From positions 186,001 to 250,000 of the forward strand of contig JAVTVJ010000854.1 of assembly GCA_034509425.1 (NCBI GenBank): a stretch of DNA of 64,000 nt. The letters are read 5' to 3'. The stretch comes from Eopsaltria australis. Lineage: Eukaryota; Chordata; Aves; Passeriformes; Petroicidae. The translations under genes and the position numbers were made by a program. This document shows, one piece after another, positions 26,135 through 37,844 of this stretch; position 1 is the first letter of the stretch; every line of letters starts with the position of its first letter. A model generated the notes under the pieces. The model saw nothing but the letters and a program-made list of their open reading frames with translations, did no database searches and was not told where the DNA came from.

Positions 26135-26625
26135 TGACCAACGCCTGCTTCTTTCTCTTGGCCCATCTTCCTCTGCAATCCCACTGAAATGTTTCTTTGG
26201 GGGAGGCTTGAGCCTTTTCCAGTGCAGCAATAAGGAGGTTTGGGTGGTTCCAACACACCATGCCGGCCAAAATCCACCGCTGGCAAATGTTTCAGGAGAC
26301 CCCAGAGAGGTGAGTGGTTGCCCACCATGCCACTTTCTAACCTCAGGTATCAGCTTTTCATCGTGAGCTTAAAAAAAAACCCCAAGAAAATATCAATGAA
26401 ACCCCTCCCTTGCCTCCACAGGGCTTCAACTTTCCTCCTCTTTTTGTTTTGATCCTCTCCTCCCACCTTTCAATGTTCCCAGTTATATTTGAAGCAATAT
26501 TTGGAGGATTTGGGAATCCTCCATTGTATCTCAGCTTTAAACCTTATCAGTGAGAAGGTCTGGCACAATAAAGCCTTTGTTCGTGTCTGTGTGAGATTTG
26601 TCACTTACTTTACTCATTTGTGACT

Positions 26626-26735
26626 TAAAATAATAAAAATGACAGCAATAATAGTAATAATAACAACAGTAATGATAATAATAATAACATAGTAGTATTC
26701 ATAATAATAATAACAACAAAAACAACAACAACAAC

Positions 26736-26790
<55 letters not shown>

Positions 26791-26793
26791 TTA
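26626..26793. repeat. (AAT)n/(AAC)n microsatellite, about 165 bp
   Basis: A compound trinucleotide array. Its first two-thirds are interrupted, with AAT, AAC, AGT and AAA triplets. The last part, about 26735-26791, is pure AAT. The pure 3' part is the segment most likely to vary in length. Confidence 0.96.
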
Positions 26794-27335
26794 AATTCCT
26801 ACTGGAATTCATCCTTACCTATCTATTTCCTCAGGGAATCCCTTTACTCTCTAGTAGCACCATTATCTGCAGTATTTAACACAGGTGTTGGATTTTCCTG
26901 CATGGTCTCCAGTAGCTTTTGATGTTTAGGTGTCTCACTCCTTCTTTGCAACATAGGGAGATCTTCAAAGACAAAAAGGGCCTTCAGAACCCCTTTTTAG
27001 ACAACCTCGTCCCACTGATTTCAGAGTTGTCTGTCAAAGCAACTCAAGTCGTACTTTCCACTGCACAAAATGTCACTAAAAGCACTAGATTTTGGTGCTT
27101 CCCCTCTTTGATAAATGTTTTCTATTTCTTGGAGAGTGTGGATCTCCCACCCTCCCAAAAAAAATTATTCAACCCAAGATGATGTGGTAGCTCAAAATTA
27201 AATCCCAAATAGCGAAGAGCAAGCAGACTTAGGCCTTGTTCTAGTTCTGTCACCGAGTTGTTGTGGTACAGCAGAGGATAATTTTTCCCTACCTTGCAGG
27301 CTTGTTGTGAGGGCTAATTAGCGTTTTTATGGTGC

Positions 27336-27411
27336 TTTGATAAATGCCATTGTTAATGTAGAAGAAGCAGAATTTTGATAAATGTCATTATTAACGTAAA
27401 AGAAGTCACGT
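27336..27411. repeat. 38-bp imperfect direct duplication
   Basis: TTTGATAAATGCCATTGTTA at 27336 recurs as TTTGATAAATGTCATTATTA at 27374, followed in both copies by a GTAGAAGAAG / GTAAAAGAAG block. The copies differ at several positions, so this is not recent. Confidence 0.82.
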
Positions 27412-27934
27412 TTCCACTGGATCTGGAATGATGTTGGGAGAAGACACAATGGAATGAGATAACACCCCAAACCTCTTTCCAAGGCACAGGAAGCTTCAGT
27501 GCAATGGAAACAGCTGGAGGGAGGTTTATTTGATGTCTCTTCATGTTTTTTTTCCCCAAGGACGCTGCTGGTCTGTCTAAATCCCTGGACCAGACCTTCT
27601 CTGGGAAGGTTTATTTTCACACATGTGTTGTACACCCCCAATGAAATCCAGATATGGAACTGGCCTGGCAGATGTGGCTGCCAGGTTGAGTCCCTGCCCA
27701 TGGGAAGAGTGTTCAGGAGCACCACCCCAAATCTCAGCTCGAGGCAGGAGATAGGGCTGCTCTTGCAGAGTGTGGAGGTGCTGAGGAGGAACACAAAAAC
27801 ACCCTTGGACTAATAAAGGGCTGATGGGATGGGAATGGGAACACTCTGATTTAACATCTGTTGAGGATCAAAGATCCAAGGCAGGAGACCTCCCTTCCTG
27901 CCAAACCCTGCCCTACTCACCTTATGTTCCTCTG

Positions 27935-28056
27935 CTCATCTTGGGGTCTTGATTCCTTCTGTTGCAGACGATGTTTGGGTCCTAACAGGCTGTTTCTCAT
28001 CTTGGGGTCTTGATTCCTTCTGTTGCAGACGATGTTTGGGACCTAACAGGCTGTTT
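27935..28056 (+). repeat. 61-bp tandem duplication carrying splice-acceptor module
   Basis: Two copies, 27935-27995 and 27996-28056, nearly identical (one clear difference is GGGTCCTAAC against GGGACCTAAC). Each contains GATTCCTTCTGTTGCAG, an acceptor-like string, and CCTAACAG, a consensus-like branch point. The second copy's branch-point adenine (about 28046) is 39 nt from the true TSR5 acceptor at 28085. The first copy's (about 27985) is 43 nt from the duplicated AG at 28028. A new complete 3' splice module has therefore been created. Spacing is measured directly; use in splicing is inference. Confidence 0.95.
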
Positions 28057-28085
28057 CTCTTCTCTTTATGTTTTTTTGTTTCCAG

Positions 28086-28250
28086 TGGATGGGAAGTGGC
28101 AGGCCTGGGGAGTGTGGGGCAGCTGCACCGCCACGTGTGGAGGTGGCACCCAGAGACGTGACCGGGTGTGCTACGGCCCCTTCTTCGGTGGAGAGACTTG
28201 CCAGGGTCCCAAGGAGGAGTACAAGCAGTGCAATGACAGAAAGTGTCCTG
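28086..28250 (+). CDS. ADGRB1: ADGRB1 exon: thrombospondin type-1 repeat 5 (TSR5)
   Basis: A 165-bp exon, phase 1 on both sides, acceptor TTGTTTCCAG (to 28085) and donor GTATGT (from 28251). It encodes [20 protein letters not shown] through [19 protein letters not shown] to [15 protein letters not shown] fits the O-fucosylation consensus. This is the fifth TSR, the feature that separates ADGRB1 from its four-TSR paralogues. An alternative in-frame start of this exon at 28029 is possible through the duplicated acceptor and would add 19 residues before TSR5. The start at 28086 is preferred because it gives the conserved P-V-D-G-K-W junction and the same 165-bp length as TSR2 to TSR4. Confidence 0.98.
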
Positions 28251-31200
28251 GTATGTGCCCCAGACCCCTCGTGCTTTCCCTTGAATGACGCAGAATTTTG
28301 GAATCTTGGATTCTGGGAATGGCTTCTGTGTCCTTCGTCAGAGATCTGAATGCTACAAAGGGTGGTAATCTCATCCTAGCTATGACCCAGGTACAAGGTC
28401 TTGATTTAACTGTTGCAGAATCCACTGGAACAGTGTGGGTTTCAGTGAATATTTGGTGAATCCCACCAGTCTTGCCTTGATGGTCTTATCTTTTCATTGA
28501 TGTAGAGTTACAAGAGGAAAAAGAGAAACTGTTTGGTAGAAAAAACTGATATCAGAGCCTCAAGTCCATGAAGTTGTTGAGTACTGAGGATGCTGCAGTG
28601 GTTTCCCACCCTTTACCTCTGGAAAACCTGAACACCACTGGAAATTAAAAAAAAAAAGATGTGTCTGCACCTGTCAGAGCTTTACCCAAATCTCACCCTC
28701 CTGCAGAGTGCCAAAGATGAATGGAGGGTGAGTGAGCTGTAGGCAGATAAAAACCTGGATTTGGATGTGAAAAATAAACTGGAGTGAGCACTTCCAAATG
28801 GGAATGTTTCTGTCTACTTCTCAGACTACGCAGAGACCAAAAAAAAAAAAGGCCTGTGCACCATTTCTGCTTTCTTCCTCAGTCTGAGTTGAAGGGCCTG
28901 GTGAAACTGCTGGTGGGGAATCAATGGCCTCTGTGATGTTGGCAGTCAGATTGCATCGATTGTAACAGGCCATGAGCTTTGTCTGAAGGGGTAATTAATT
29001 GTCAGAGCAGCTCCGTGAGAGACAGAAGGGATTCTCATGGCAGTATCCCGGTGTTCCTACTGGAAAAAGGTGTCTCCCTAAAGGACAGGAGGCAGCAGTT
29101 TCGATGCAGGAGTACCACGTGGAGGCCAAGCCGACCCCTCAGACTCCCTCAGACAAAGAGATGAAAGCCAAAGGACATCAGCATGGAAGTTCCAACACGT
29201 TCAGCTCGGAGATGAGAGAGAAAGAAGCTGTGTGACAGCCCCGTCGCTCTTTCCAGCTCCGCTCTAATAAAAGGCATCACCTCCCCTCACAAGCTGTGCC
29301 TCTCAATTAGCAGTGGCGTGTGAGAATCTCTTCTAACTCCGCCACAAAGCTCTCCCTCGCCACAGAAAGTCTTAGCACCGGGTTGTCTGGTGGTGTCTGC
29401 AGAGTGAGGCAGATTTAGTTCAGCTTCAGTGTGTGCCAGCTGGGGCCCTGGCAGAACAAGCCCAATTTTTTCTTCTCTTTCCGCAGGGGTTGATGCCTGT
29501 GCAGTGCTCAAAAGGAAAAGGCAAGTCTCAGGCACTGGGGCCTGCCAGGGTTCACAGCCAGAAGGGTCTCGCTGCAGTTGTTAATTTGCAAGGGAAGGAA
29601 AAGGTGGGGAAACATCAGAGGCTAAAAATAAACCCGCTCAATTTGTTCTCCAGAAAGTATCAAATGCTGGCGTGATCTGATTTGAGCAGAAGAATTGAAC
29701 TTAATTGGGTTAGTTATTAAAATCTCCCAGTGCAAATAGGTTAGTCTGGTAAGAGGGATTTTGTTGTGAAGCAACATCAAAAAGAAAAAAAAGAAGAAGA
29801 AGAAGAAAAAAGGAAAGGATGAAATGATTCTCTCTTGGTTTGGGAATTGCTGCTGTGCTCACTGCAAGACAACTCCAATCAGTGTATTTTTAAAGAGCAT
29901 CTCTGATCCACAGCATCCCTCAGTGGTCCCCAGGGACACTGCAGGGGTGACGAGACCAGGAAGTTTTGACAGGCCAGCAGGGGAGAAAGGGGAGGAGAGA
30001 AGTGAACATTCTCCCTTTCTGCTGTTTTATGTGCTCTGCTGCTTTGTAGCCGAGGGTGCTGGAAGCTCCCACACCCCAGAACCTTCCTGTGAACCACGGG
30101 ACAATCTGTCATCACGATCAAAGCATGGAGACAGGAGTTTGGAATTCACCCCTGCTCTGGGACAGGCTCTGAGGGTGACCAAGTGATGATTCAATCTCCC
30201 TGCCCCACAGCTCCGTGTCAGCAGGCTGGAAATGAAACTGCCTCTTTCCCACCCCTGTTCTGACTTGTCTGCAGCAGCCACGAGCTGTTGGCTCAGGGAT
30301 GAGTCCTGCCGATGAGCAGAGCACAGCTGGGGTCCCTCTGCCCTCCGGGGTTCCATCACAACAGCAATTACTCACAAGGGAACTTTAAACCAGGGGAAGG
30401 AGCATCTGTTTCCAGGCAGAGAATACAGATTATGCATTCCCAGTGTCTACTGGGGAGGAATCCATCTTTGAACTGCAGCTGGGGCTGGGGAACACAGTCT
30501 TGGAGCTTGCCTGCAGGAGCAGTGATGTGCTGGCAGCTTGTTGGGTCTTGTTGGAGTTCTTCAAAGAAGTAGGACTTGTCATGACCATAATTTAAGGTTT
30601 GAACCCTCCCCACAGCCAAGTTGGTCCCTGGGGAGTCCCAGAGCAGCAGTGGGACATGTCCTGACCAGTTGCAGGCACAAACTCAGCTTCCAATTTATTG
30701 GTATTTTTATATGTACAATGAATAAAAACTGTAATCAAAAACTATTAAATCAAGTTTTTTCTCCTCCCCTCCCTCAGGAGTGACAAATAGATTTAACACC
30801 ATCCTCACGGCTCCCTCTGCTTCACGTGTTGTAAATAATGAGTTTCTCAGCACAAAGATCTCCTGTGGTGAATGTTTTTCTCCCAGATCCCACCAACTCT
30901 GGGACCGACTCAGCTCCACCCACAGACAGAAGCATCCAAAACCATCCTTCCAATGATATTTTTTCTGTGATGTCTCAAAAGACATTTCTGCAGGTTCCTG
31001 GGCTCTGCAGCAGTGTTTGGAAAGGAGCTGCTGATGCAGTTCCAACTTTTTGGGGCTCAGATCTTCTCCCTTTAGTGCACAAGATGGAAGCAGGCACAAT
31101 GAAGACCACCCAGGGGATGAGTCCATCTTTTCTCTTCATTTACTTGTTCTTTCCTTCATTCTTACTCCACTGATTCATCCAACACTGATATATCCAACAC

Positions 31201-31595
31201 TGAAGGTGGTGATCTTGAAGAGGTGGAGTCTGGAGCCATGGAGTTCACCCACAAAAGATATGCCCATTAAAAACTAAGAAATAAAACTCTCTAGTAGAGG
31301 GTAGCAGCAGCAGTTTTCTTACAATGAGCTGTCACAAGGCAAGGCAGGGATGTGAGTGGCCTTTCTCGTGGATTTTAGTGAGCTAAACCTTGGAGTGGAC
31401 GAATTCCCAGTTTTCAGACAGGCAGAGCAAATTCCGGGGAGGTGAAGTGACTTTGTGAGGGACCAAGCAGCTGCAGAGCTGGGAGTGCTGATCCAGACCT
31501 CCTGGCTCACACTCCCAAACTTCCTCTTTCCACTCCCTTTTCCATGTCCTTGATGAGGAGGAAGCTTTACCGACGGAGTTTTTCTCTCCTGGCAG
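28251..31595 (+). other. ADGRB1: Intron between TSR5 and HormR exon 1 (3.3 kb)
   Basis: No CR1 or extra exon recognised. Simple sequence only: a 12-base A run near 28838 and an A/GAA-rich tract at 29779-29818. The rest appears unremarkable. Confidence 0.75.
29779..29818. repeat. A-rich/(GAA)n tract
   Basis: About 40 bp of A and GAA units on the + strand, including five consecutive AAG/GAA units. A purine-rich low-complexity stretch. Confidence 0.88.
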
Positions 31596-31697
31596 AGCCC
31601 CACGAAATCTGTGACGAGGAGAGTCTTGGCCCTGTGGTTTGGAAGGAGACGCCAGCCGGGGATGCTGCAGCTGTCCGGTGTCCCCGCAACGCCACTG
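31596..31697 (+). CDS. ADGRB1: ADGRB1 exon: HormR domain, first half
   Basis: A 102-bp exon, phase 1 on both sides, acceptor CTGGCAG (to 31595) and donor GTAAGG (from 31698). It encodes [20 protein letters not shown] through [10 protein letters not shown]. The W-x-x-T-P-x-G core and two cysteines are typical of the hormone-receptor (HRM) domain. NAT, completed into the next exon, is an N-glycosylation sequon. The domain sits between the TSRs and the GAIN domain; in the ADGRB family it is structurally packed near GAIN and its hormone-binding role is unproven. Confidence 0.97.
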
Positions 31698-33435
31698 GTA
31701 AGGGTGACTGCATGGTGGGGAGGTGGCTCCTCGTCAGGGGATCCTTCATCCTTTGTGTCCTAGATGAGGAGAATCTGGTTGTGGGATGACAGGACAAGCA
31801 CATGGACTTTCCTCTCTTTGTCCAGGGCTAAATTAACTCAGTCTGGGTTTCTGTTTTCACTGTTAGATAAAAACATCTTAGTTGTTACTGGGTAATCTGA
31901 GGTGGTTTCCATCCACCCACTGCCTGATCCCGGCACAAGTTTGAAATTAAGGAATACTGGGATATGTTTCCTCCATTATCTACAAAAAGCTTTGCAGAGC
32001 AGGTAGGGCTTTAGAGTCCTCTTTACCTGGGTGTTGAATTTCTCTCCAGTGCCCATAAAAGCAGCTGCTGTGTGAGAGAAGGAAATCTGAATTCTGCTGT
32101 CCACTTACCCTTAGGAACCTCAGCACCTCTCTAAACATTTCTTTGGGTGCTCAAGTTGATGGTCTGATCGTGGTGGTGTGAAGTGGAAGGATCTGGGCAT
32201 CCAGGTGTTCCCTGTTGTGGCCCCGTGTTCCCCAAGGAGTGGAAGGCAGTGCAGAGAAGGCTCCGGGAGTTGTGTTGGTGGTGGGATTTGTCCTCAGCTG
32301 GATGTTCCTCACCCCCATGCAGGAGCAGAAATAGGGGCAACAGTGTCAATAATGAACATAAAGGTTTTATTTTGGATTTGGATTTGGATTTCTTTTGGAC
32401 TATTGGACACAGACAGCTCTCTTTGACTCAGCCTGGGACAGTCAGTGTCAAACCCCAAAGCTGTCCTGGAAGGGCTGTAACCATAAAAGGCCACTGAATC
32501 ATTTGGCAGCAGCAATGGGACTGCAGACCCAGCAAACCCAATCCTCAGAGACTTTCCAAATGGCATCACCGTGGCTGGGACAGAGTGATCCCTCTCCCTT
32601 TCCTCCTCTCTGCTCTGTCTGTTCCTCTGCATCACAAGGCATGTGATTATCACTGCAAACCCCTCTGTGGATGGGAGCTGAGGGAAGGCCTGGGGGAGGA
32701 CTGGAAGCAGCTTTCAGAGAGTTTCAGCTGATGCAAAACTGGTGCTGTCGGGTGTTTATTCCCCTCCAGGCTGCGTGGGCAGCACAAGCCCTGCTTTAGT
32801 TGCAAGTACCAGACCAAACCACCTGGGGAGGCTCGCGGGGCTTCCCAAGCCAGGAAAAATGCTGCCATCCAGGGCAGGGGAAGAAACCTTCCCTTCACCC
32901 CTGACTAGCCATGTCCAATTTGTTAATTTTTGTTTTCCTGCTTGGTTCCTTCTGCTTCTCTTCAGTAATAAAAGGCAGGAGAAGAAAATAATCTCTCCTG
33001 TAGGTTTGTTCAGGCATCTGCAGGTGCCTCTTTGTGCTGGTAGCTGAGTCTGAATGGGTGCATTGACCAGTTCTGGGTGATCTCCATAGAATCGTGAAGG
33101 TTGGAAATGATCTTTAAGATCCTCAGGTCCAACCATTAACCCAGCGCTTCCGAGCCCACCACTAAACCATGTCCTCAAGTGACACAACTACTTGTGTTTT
33201 GAGCACTTCTAGGGATGGTGATCCCACCACTTCTCTGGTCAGCTTGTTCTGATGCTTGACCACCCTTTCAGTGAAGAAATTTTCCTTAATATCCATTCCA
33301 AACCTTCCCTGGCACAACTTGAAGCCGTGTCCTGTTGTCCCACGACTTCCTACTCATGACAAAAGACCGACCCCCATGAATGCTTGGCCTTTCATCCTTT
33401 CCTCACTCCTGTATTTGTTTCTTTCATTCTTCCAG
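31698..33435 (+). other. ADGRB1: Intron between the two HormR exons (1.7 kb)
   Basis: Contains an antisense CR1 (33087-33380) whose far edge lies only about 55 bp before the next exon. A short GGATTT hexamer run sits at about 32373-32392. No further exon. Confidence 0.8.
33087..33380 (-). mobile_element. CR1 LINE fragment, antisense, next to an exon
   Basis: The + strand begins ATAGAATCGTGAAGGTTGGA, then the CCAACCATTAACCCAGCG block, CCATGTCCTCAAGTGACAC, a degenerate GGTCAGCTTGTTCTGATGCT, GTGAAGAAATTTTCCTTAAT and the GGCACAACTTGAAGCCGTGT block. It is an older antisense CR1. The edge nearest the exon (about 33360-33380) is not sharp. The exon's own pyrimidine tract follows at 33385-33433. Confidence 0.9.
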
Positions 33436-33542
33436 GGCTGATCCTTCGAAGATGCATCTTAGATGAAGAAGGCATCGCTTACTGGGACCCTCCAACGTAC
33501 ATCAAGTGTGTTTCCATTGATTACAGGAACATACAGATGATG
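33436..33542 (+). CDS. ADGRB1: ADGRB1 exon: HormR domain, second half
   Basis: A 107-bp exon, phase 1 start and phase 0 end, acceptor TTCTTCCAG (to 33435) and donor GTAAGG (from 33543). It encodes [20 protein letters not shown] then [13 protein letters not shown]. The C-x-x-D-E-E-G-x-A-x-W pattern and the later cysteine complete the HormR disulphides, and the [10 protein letters not shown] end starts the GAIN domain. An antisense CR1 lies immediately upstream. Confidence 0.98.
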
Positions 33543-34305
33543 GTAAGGCAACCCCACTCCGGTAGCTCAGCAGGTTTGGGGTCCCCCCTAATGATTGTTA
33601 CATGGCTATAGCTACAAAAAAGAAAGAAAAAGGGAGTTTCCAGCTCTGCCTTGATTTTCTTTTACTGTTTTTTCTGCTTATTTTGTGGTGCACGTGCACT
33701 CCTTGGTCAAGGGATGGTTCCTTCCAGGATATTTTAATATCCAGCCTGGTAGAATCTGGGTTCTTCTAGGTCTTTCATGTCACATTATCAATAAGTATTG
33801 CTTATTATTGTGACTGTATCACTTTTAAATAAGCATCTTATTTTTTGTTAATCTTGAATTCATCCTTATGAGGAGTTTCTGCTGGTCTCCTGTGGCCTTT
33901 AGGAGAACTGACCTCTCATGTTCAGGGTAAGGTACAGGCTGTCCTAAAATAACTCCAAATTGATTGTAAGAAAACAAAGTTTTGGGGCAAAAATGTTTTC
34001 TTGGGTTATGAGCAGAAGAAACTTTGTAGTAGGACAATTTCTTCTTTGTGGGCAAAACAGAAAATTTCAGTTCTCTGTCATTTTAGAACCACTTAGAAGA
34101 TAATTTAGAATTTATCAAATTTTTTCTATAATTTTAGAAGTATCAGAGGCTCTCAGGCCAGCAAAGATTGTCAGACTCATCTAATCTTCACTCTGAATTG
34201 TGAGGGAGGTCAAAAATCTACCCCCGGTAATTATTTCACTGAGCTCATTAACTTGACTTTGACTGCCCCTAAAAGCGTTTCTCAGGTTTCTTTCCTGTCT
34301 CTCAG
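33543..34305 (+). other. ADGRB1: Intron (0.76 kb), nothing notable
   Basis: A/T-rich unique sequence, with no repeat family or exon recognised. It ends with TTTCCTGTCTCTCAG before the next exon. Confidence 0.8.
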
Positions 34306-34500
34306 ACCAGGGAGCACCTTGCCAAAGCTCAGCGTGGGCTGATGGGAGATGGGCTGTCAGATGTGCTCCAGAACCTGGTGGAAATCTCCCAGGATGGGAC
34401 CAGCTACAGCGGGGACCTGCTGTCCACCATGGACGTACTCAGGAACATGACAGAGATCTTCCGTAGGGCTTATCACAGCCCGACCTCTGGGGATGTGCAG
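34306..34500 (+). CDS. ADGRB1: ADGRB1 exon: GAIN subdomain A, first part
   Basis: A 195-bp exon, phase 0 on both sides, acceptor TGTCTCTCAG (to 34305) and donor GTGAGC (from 34501). It encodes 65 codons starting [20 protein letters not shown] and including [20 protein letters not shown], then [13 protein letters not shown]. This is the helical subdomain A of the GAIN fold. RNMTE holds an N-glycosylation sequon. Because it is phase 0-0 and a multiple of three it could be skipped in frame, but that would break the fold. Confidence 0.98.
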
Positions 34501-35262
34501 GTGAGCCCAGGTGCATTTCCTGGAGCCCAAGCTTGTGTTAGAGCTGTGTCCATGCTCAGAGCTCCAGGTTTGATTACTGGTACTGATTGTAGCTGATGCA
34601 GTGCTGATGAAAACCAGATTATTATTTTTCCCAACATAAATGTCTTTCTGTGTTAACAAACTCTCCTTTCGAGGTGGTTCTTGGTTTATAAACTAAGAAC
34701 TTGAAAGCCAAGGTCACTCTGAGCTATTTCAACCTGATAGCACTTCACTGCAGAGCTTAATCGATATGAGAACATTATTTGGCAGGGATTTCAGCCTAAT
34801 GACTGGAGGTAAAATGATCCTGTGGCATTGGGTACCTGAATATTGATGTAGGGGAATATCCTCATGGTTTCTCATCCCAGGGTTTTACTTTAGAGCAGCT
34901 ACAGGATACACCCTTGGGATGGGTCATCACCCCATGGCTTGAAACATGAAACTGATCCTGCAGGATCTGCAGAGAGTGGTAAAACTGGAGAAGAACAATC
35001 AATAGTCTTAAATTTCCTGTCTCCTTCCTTCTCATCGTGTGCTGCAAGGTTCTACCATGGACAGCACCCTTTTGATTCATCTCTGCCTCTCTTGCCTGGT
35101 CGCAAGCTAAAGGGGATCCTGAGGTTTCCATACATTGGAAACAACAGAAATAATAGCAAAAAGGATATGAAAGGATTTGTGCAGTGGAAGATCATCTGGT
35201 TTAAACTGGTTTCTGGCAAATATTTACGTATTTAATGCCTGTTTCTTGTCTCCCTTCTCCAG
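34501..35262 (+). other. ADGRB1: Intron (0.76 kb), nothing notable
   Basis: Unique sequence with no recognised repeat or exon. It ends in the strong pyrimidine tract TTTCTTGTCTCCCTTCTCCAG. Confidence 0.8.
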
Positions 35263-35331
35263 AACTTCGTCCAGATCATCAGCAACATTTTGTCGGAGGA
35301 AAATCGGGAAAAATGGGAGGAAGCTCAGCTG
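35263..35331 (+). CDS. ADGRB1: ADGRB1 exon: GAIN subdomain A, second part
   Basis: A 69-bp exon, phase 0 on both sides, acceptor CTTCTCCAG (to 35262) and donor GTATGA (from 35332). It encodes 23 codons, [20 protein letters not shown] followed by AQL, a helix of GAIN subdomain A that matches recalled BAI1 ([20 protein letters not shown]). Confidence 0.97.
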
Positions 35332-35774
35332 GTATGAACCTTCAGCACCTTCCCTAAATTTAAAGATGCGTTCAGCACAGGGCTAAGCCATGAGGAGGGG
35401 TATTTCCAAGTGTCTACATGATCTCCTAAGTTGAGCTTAGTTCCAGGCTGAGTCACATTAAAGGAGTAACTCAGGAAGCCACAGGATCTCAGCTCTGAGC
35501 CAGACGCTCTGCATGAAGAACAATGAAATGCTGGTGGTGTCAACCAAATTTGGGATGGCTTTCAGAGGTCAGGCTTGGTTTGGAGTTGATAATCCTGATG
35601 TCTTGCTGTAATTCCACTCTTTCTTCTTGCCAAGATAAAGAAGTGGGATCACATGGCTGAAAAGATGCAGGATGGGAGGGATTTTCAGAGCTGGGGTCTG
35701 CTCAGCTGAACTTCTGGGTTCAGTTATGTTTAGCTTTATTTCTCTCCTGCCAAGTTTAGTGATCCTGCTCAGCC

Positions 35775-35895
35775 CTGAACTCCCCATTTCCTGGAAGTGT
35801 TCAAAGGTGGAATGGGGCTTTGAGCAAGATGTGGAGAGTTTAGAATTAGATAAACTTCCAACCCAGGCCATTTTAAGATTCTCTGAATAATTCTG
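35775..35895 (+). mobile_element. CR1 LINE remnant, sense (degenerate)
   Basis: AACTCCCCATTTCCTGGAAG, TGTTCAAAGGTGGAATGGGG and CTTCCAACCCAGGCCATTTT resemble the CR1 3' end with deletions. The tail is AAGATTCTCTGAATAATTCT. Confidence 0.7.
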
Positions 35896-36379
35896 TAGCT
35901 GAATTTTCAAGTATTAGGGGATGGTACTGTTGGTTTTTCTTTCTGTGTCTTATTTGGCCCTCATCCCTCATTTGAACTCTCTGTTGTGGACTTGTGTCAG
36001 ACCTATTCCTGCATCCCTTTACCATTCCTTTGGTGAGCTGTTGCAAAATTCCTAAAAGAGGTCCAGAAACAGCAAATAATCAAGAAAAAAAAATCACCCA
36101 ACACACAAAGCAGCCCCAGAGTCCAGTTATCCTCACACCAACCAGGGAAGTCCTCTGGGAAAAACTTTTTAACAGCAAGTTCTGGCACAATTGTTGGAAG
36201 TCCAGCACGTGAGAAAGGGACTTAAAAATATTTCCTTCATGCAACAGCAGCTCTGTCAGGAGCTGAGCAGCCTTCTTCTCTCTTTTCCCTGATATCTTGT
36301 GCTTTCCTATTGAATTTGGATGAGGGTGACATGTTCCATCTCTGGGTGGGACAGAGAATCTGGACATGGTCCTGGGCAC

Positions 36380-36458
36380 ACTTGAGCAAGTGGATTGGGC
36401 TGGATGGGCTTCAAGGTCCCTTCCAAACAAAACTATGCCAAGATTCTGTGATTCTGTG
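36380..36458 (+). mobile_element. CR1 LINE remnant, sense (tail only)
   Basis: GGATGGGCTTCAAGGTCCCT, TCCAAACAAAACTATGCCA and AGATTCTGTGATTCTGTG make up the last 80 bp of a CR1. Confidence 0.8.
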
Positions 36459-37844
36459 CCCAAATACTTATCTCAAGCCTCCAGGTGCACCTAGGTATTT
36501 GAGCACCCAGCAGAGGAGACTTTCAAGTTGTCATGACAACAGGGAAACCCTGTTGATCCCTTTCAAAACAGCTTTCTCTGCGTGGCACTTGGTTCCCAGT
36601 GGCTTTCCCTGTGCAATCTGCTCTCTGCACCTCCAGGCAGGCACAGCCCAGCGTCACCAGGACCTCCACGTGGATTGGGAACATCACGGGGACAATGTTT
36701 TCCTGGTGTGTATTTTAGTGGGAATCGAGGTGACAGCCCAGCTCCACGACTTTAGGACACAGAAATCTCCATGGGCAGGATGCCAGCAGAGGTTTCAGCA
36801 GTCTCTCTGCGTCTCCCTCAAAGCTGCTGGGCCAAAATCACACCTTGCATTTCATGAGACCGACCAATCCTTATAAAACAAAGCCTTCGGCTCCCAATTT
36901 GCTCATTAAAAATAAACTCAGCTTCATTGCAGTCTCACATTCCAATGCCCTGTGGTGCTCCAGGCAGAGAGATGTTGTTCAAAGAAAATAAAAACTAAAA
37001 CAACCCATAAAGGTACTCAGAGAAGCGCTACAATGATTTTTGAAGAGCTTCTGTCGACCATTATACAATAAAATCTAAAATACAACATCCAGTGTAGCCC
37101 GTATTTGGTTTGACCTTGTGATTTCAATCTGTAATGGAATATAAAAGTGTGCAGCTAAAAATAGCATCCTCACTCAGTTCTGCTCCTTCTGTGCACACCT
37201 GCTGTACTGGCAGGGCTTTTTAATCTCATCCTGAGACAGTTTTAGTCTTACCAAGGTTCCTTGGATAGGCAGAGAGAGAAAGACACGCATGGCCACCCCT
37301 GTGCTCCTTGCCCACACTCTCCATGGCTCAGCCTTCCTCCTGCCTCCTTCCCATCCTGCCTGTCCCCAGCTGTCCCTCCAGCTCTGCTCAGCCACCTCAG
37401 AGTGTCTGGATTAGGGTGAGGAACTGAAAACGCTGTGAAAGTGGGGGAGAAGGAAAAGAAGAGGAGCTGAACTGCTTTTCTTCAGCCTCTGGTGGCATTT
37501 GCTAAGCCCCTGTGGGAAAATGTGCTTTGAGGAGAAGTCAGGTAGTCAGCACAGCTCGTTTCAAGGGGATTATATTTTAAGGAATCTGTCACTAGAAAAC
37601 TGGTTATTGCTTTACAGCCCTGTCTTAAGTTGGCAAAGTACAGGTGAAGAAGAATCACTGCCAATGTCTTTATCAATGGGGAAAAAATAGGAAAGAAAGA
37701 AGAGGCAGGGAAACTCCAGGACAGCCCAGGACCAAGTTATACAGAGAGTGAGATCCTGACAACAAAATAGGAAAGAAGAAATTCAGGCTGCCTGGGATTC
37801 AACATTAGACCACAGTTGTCCTTTGGTGTGGTTGCTTTCAATAG

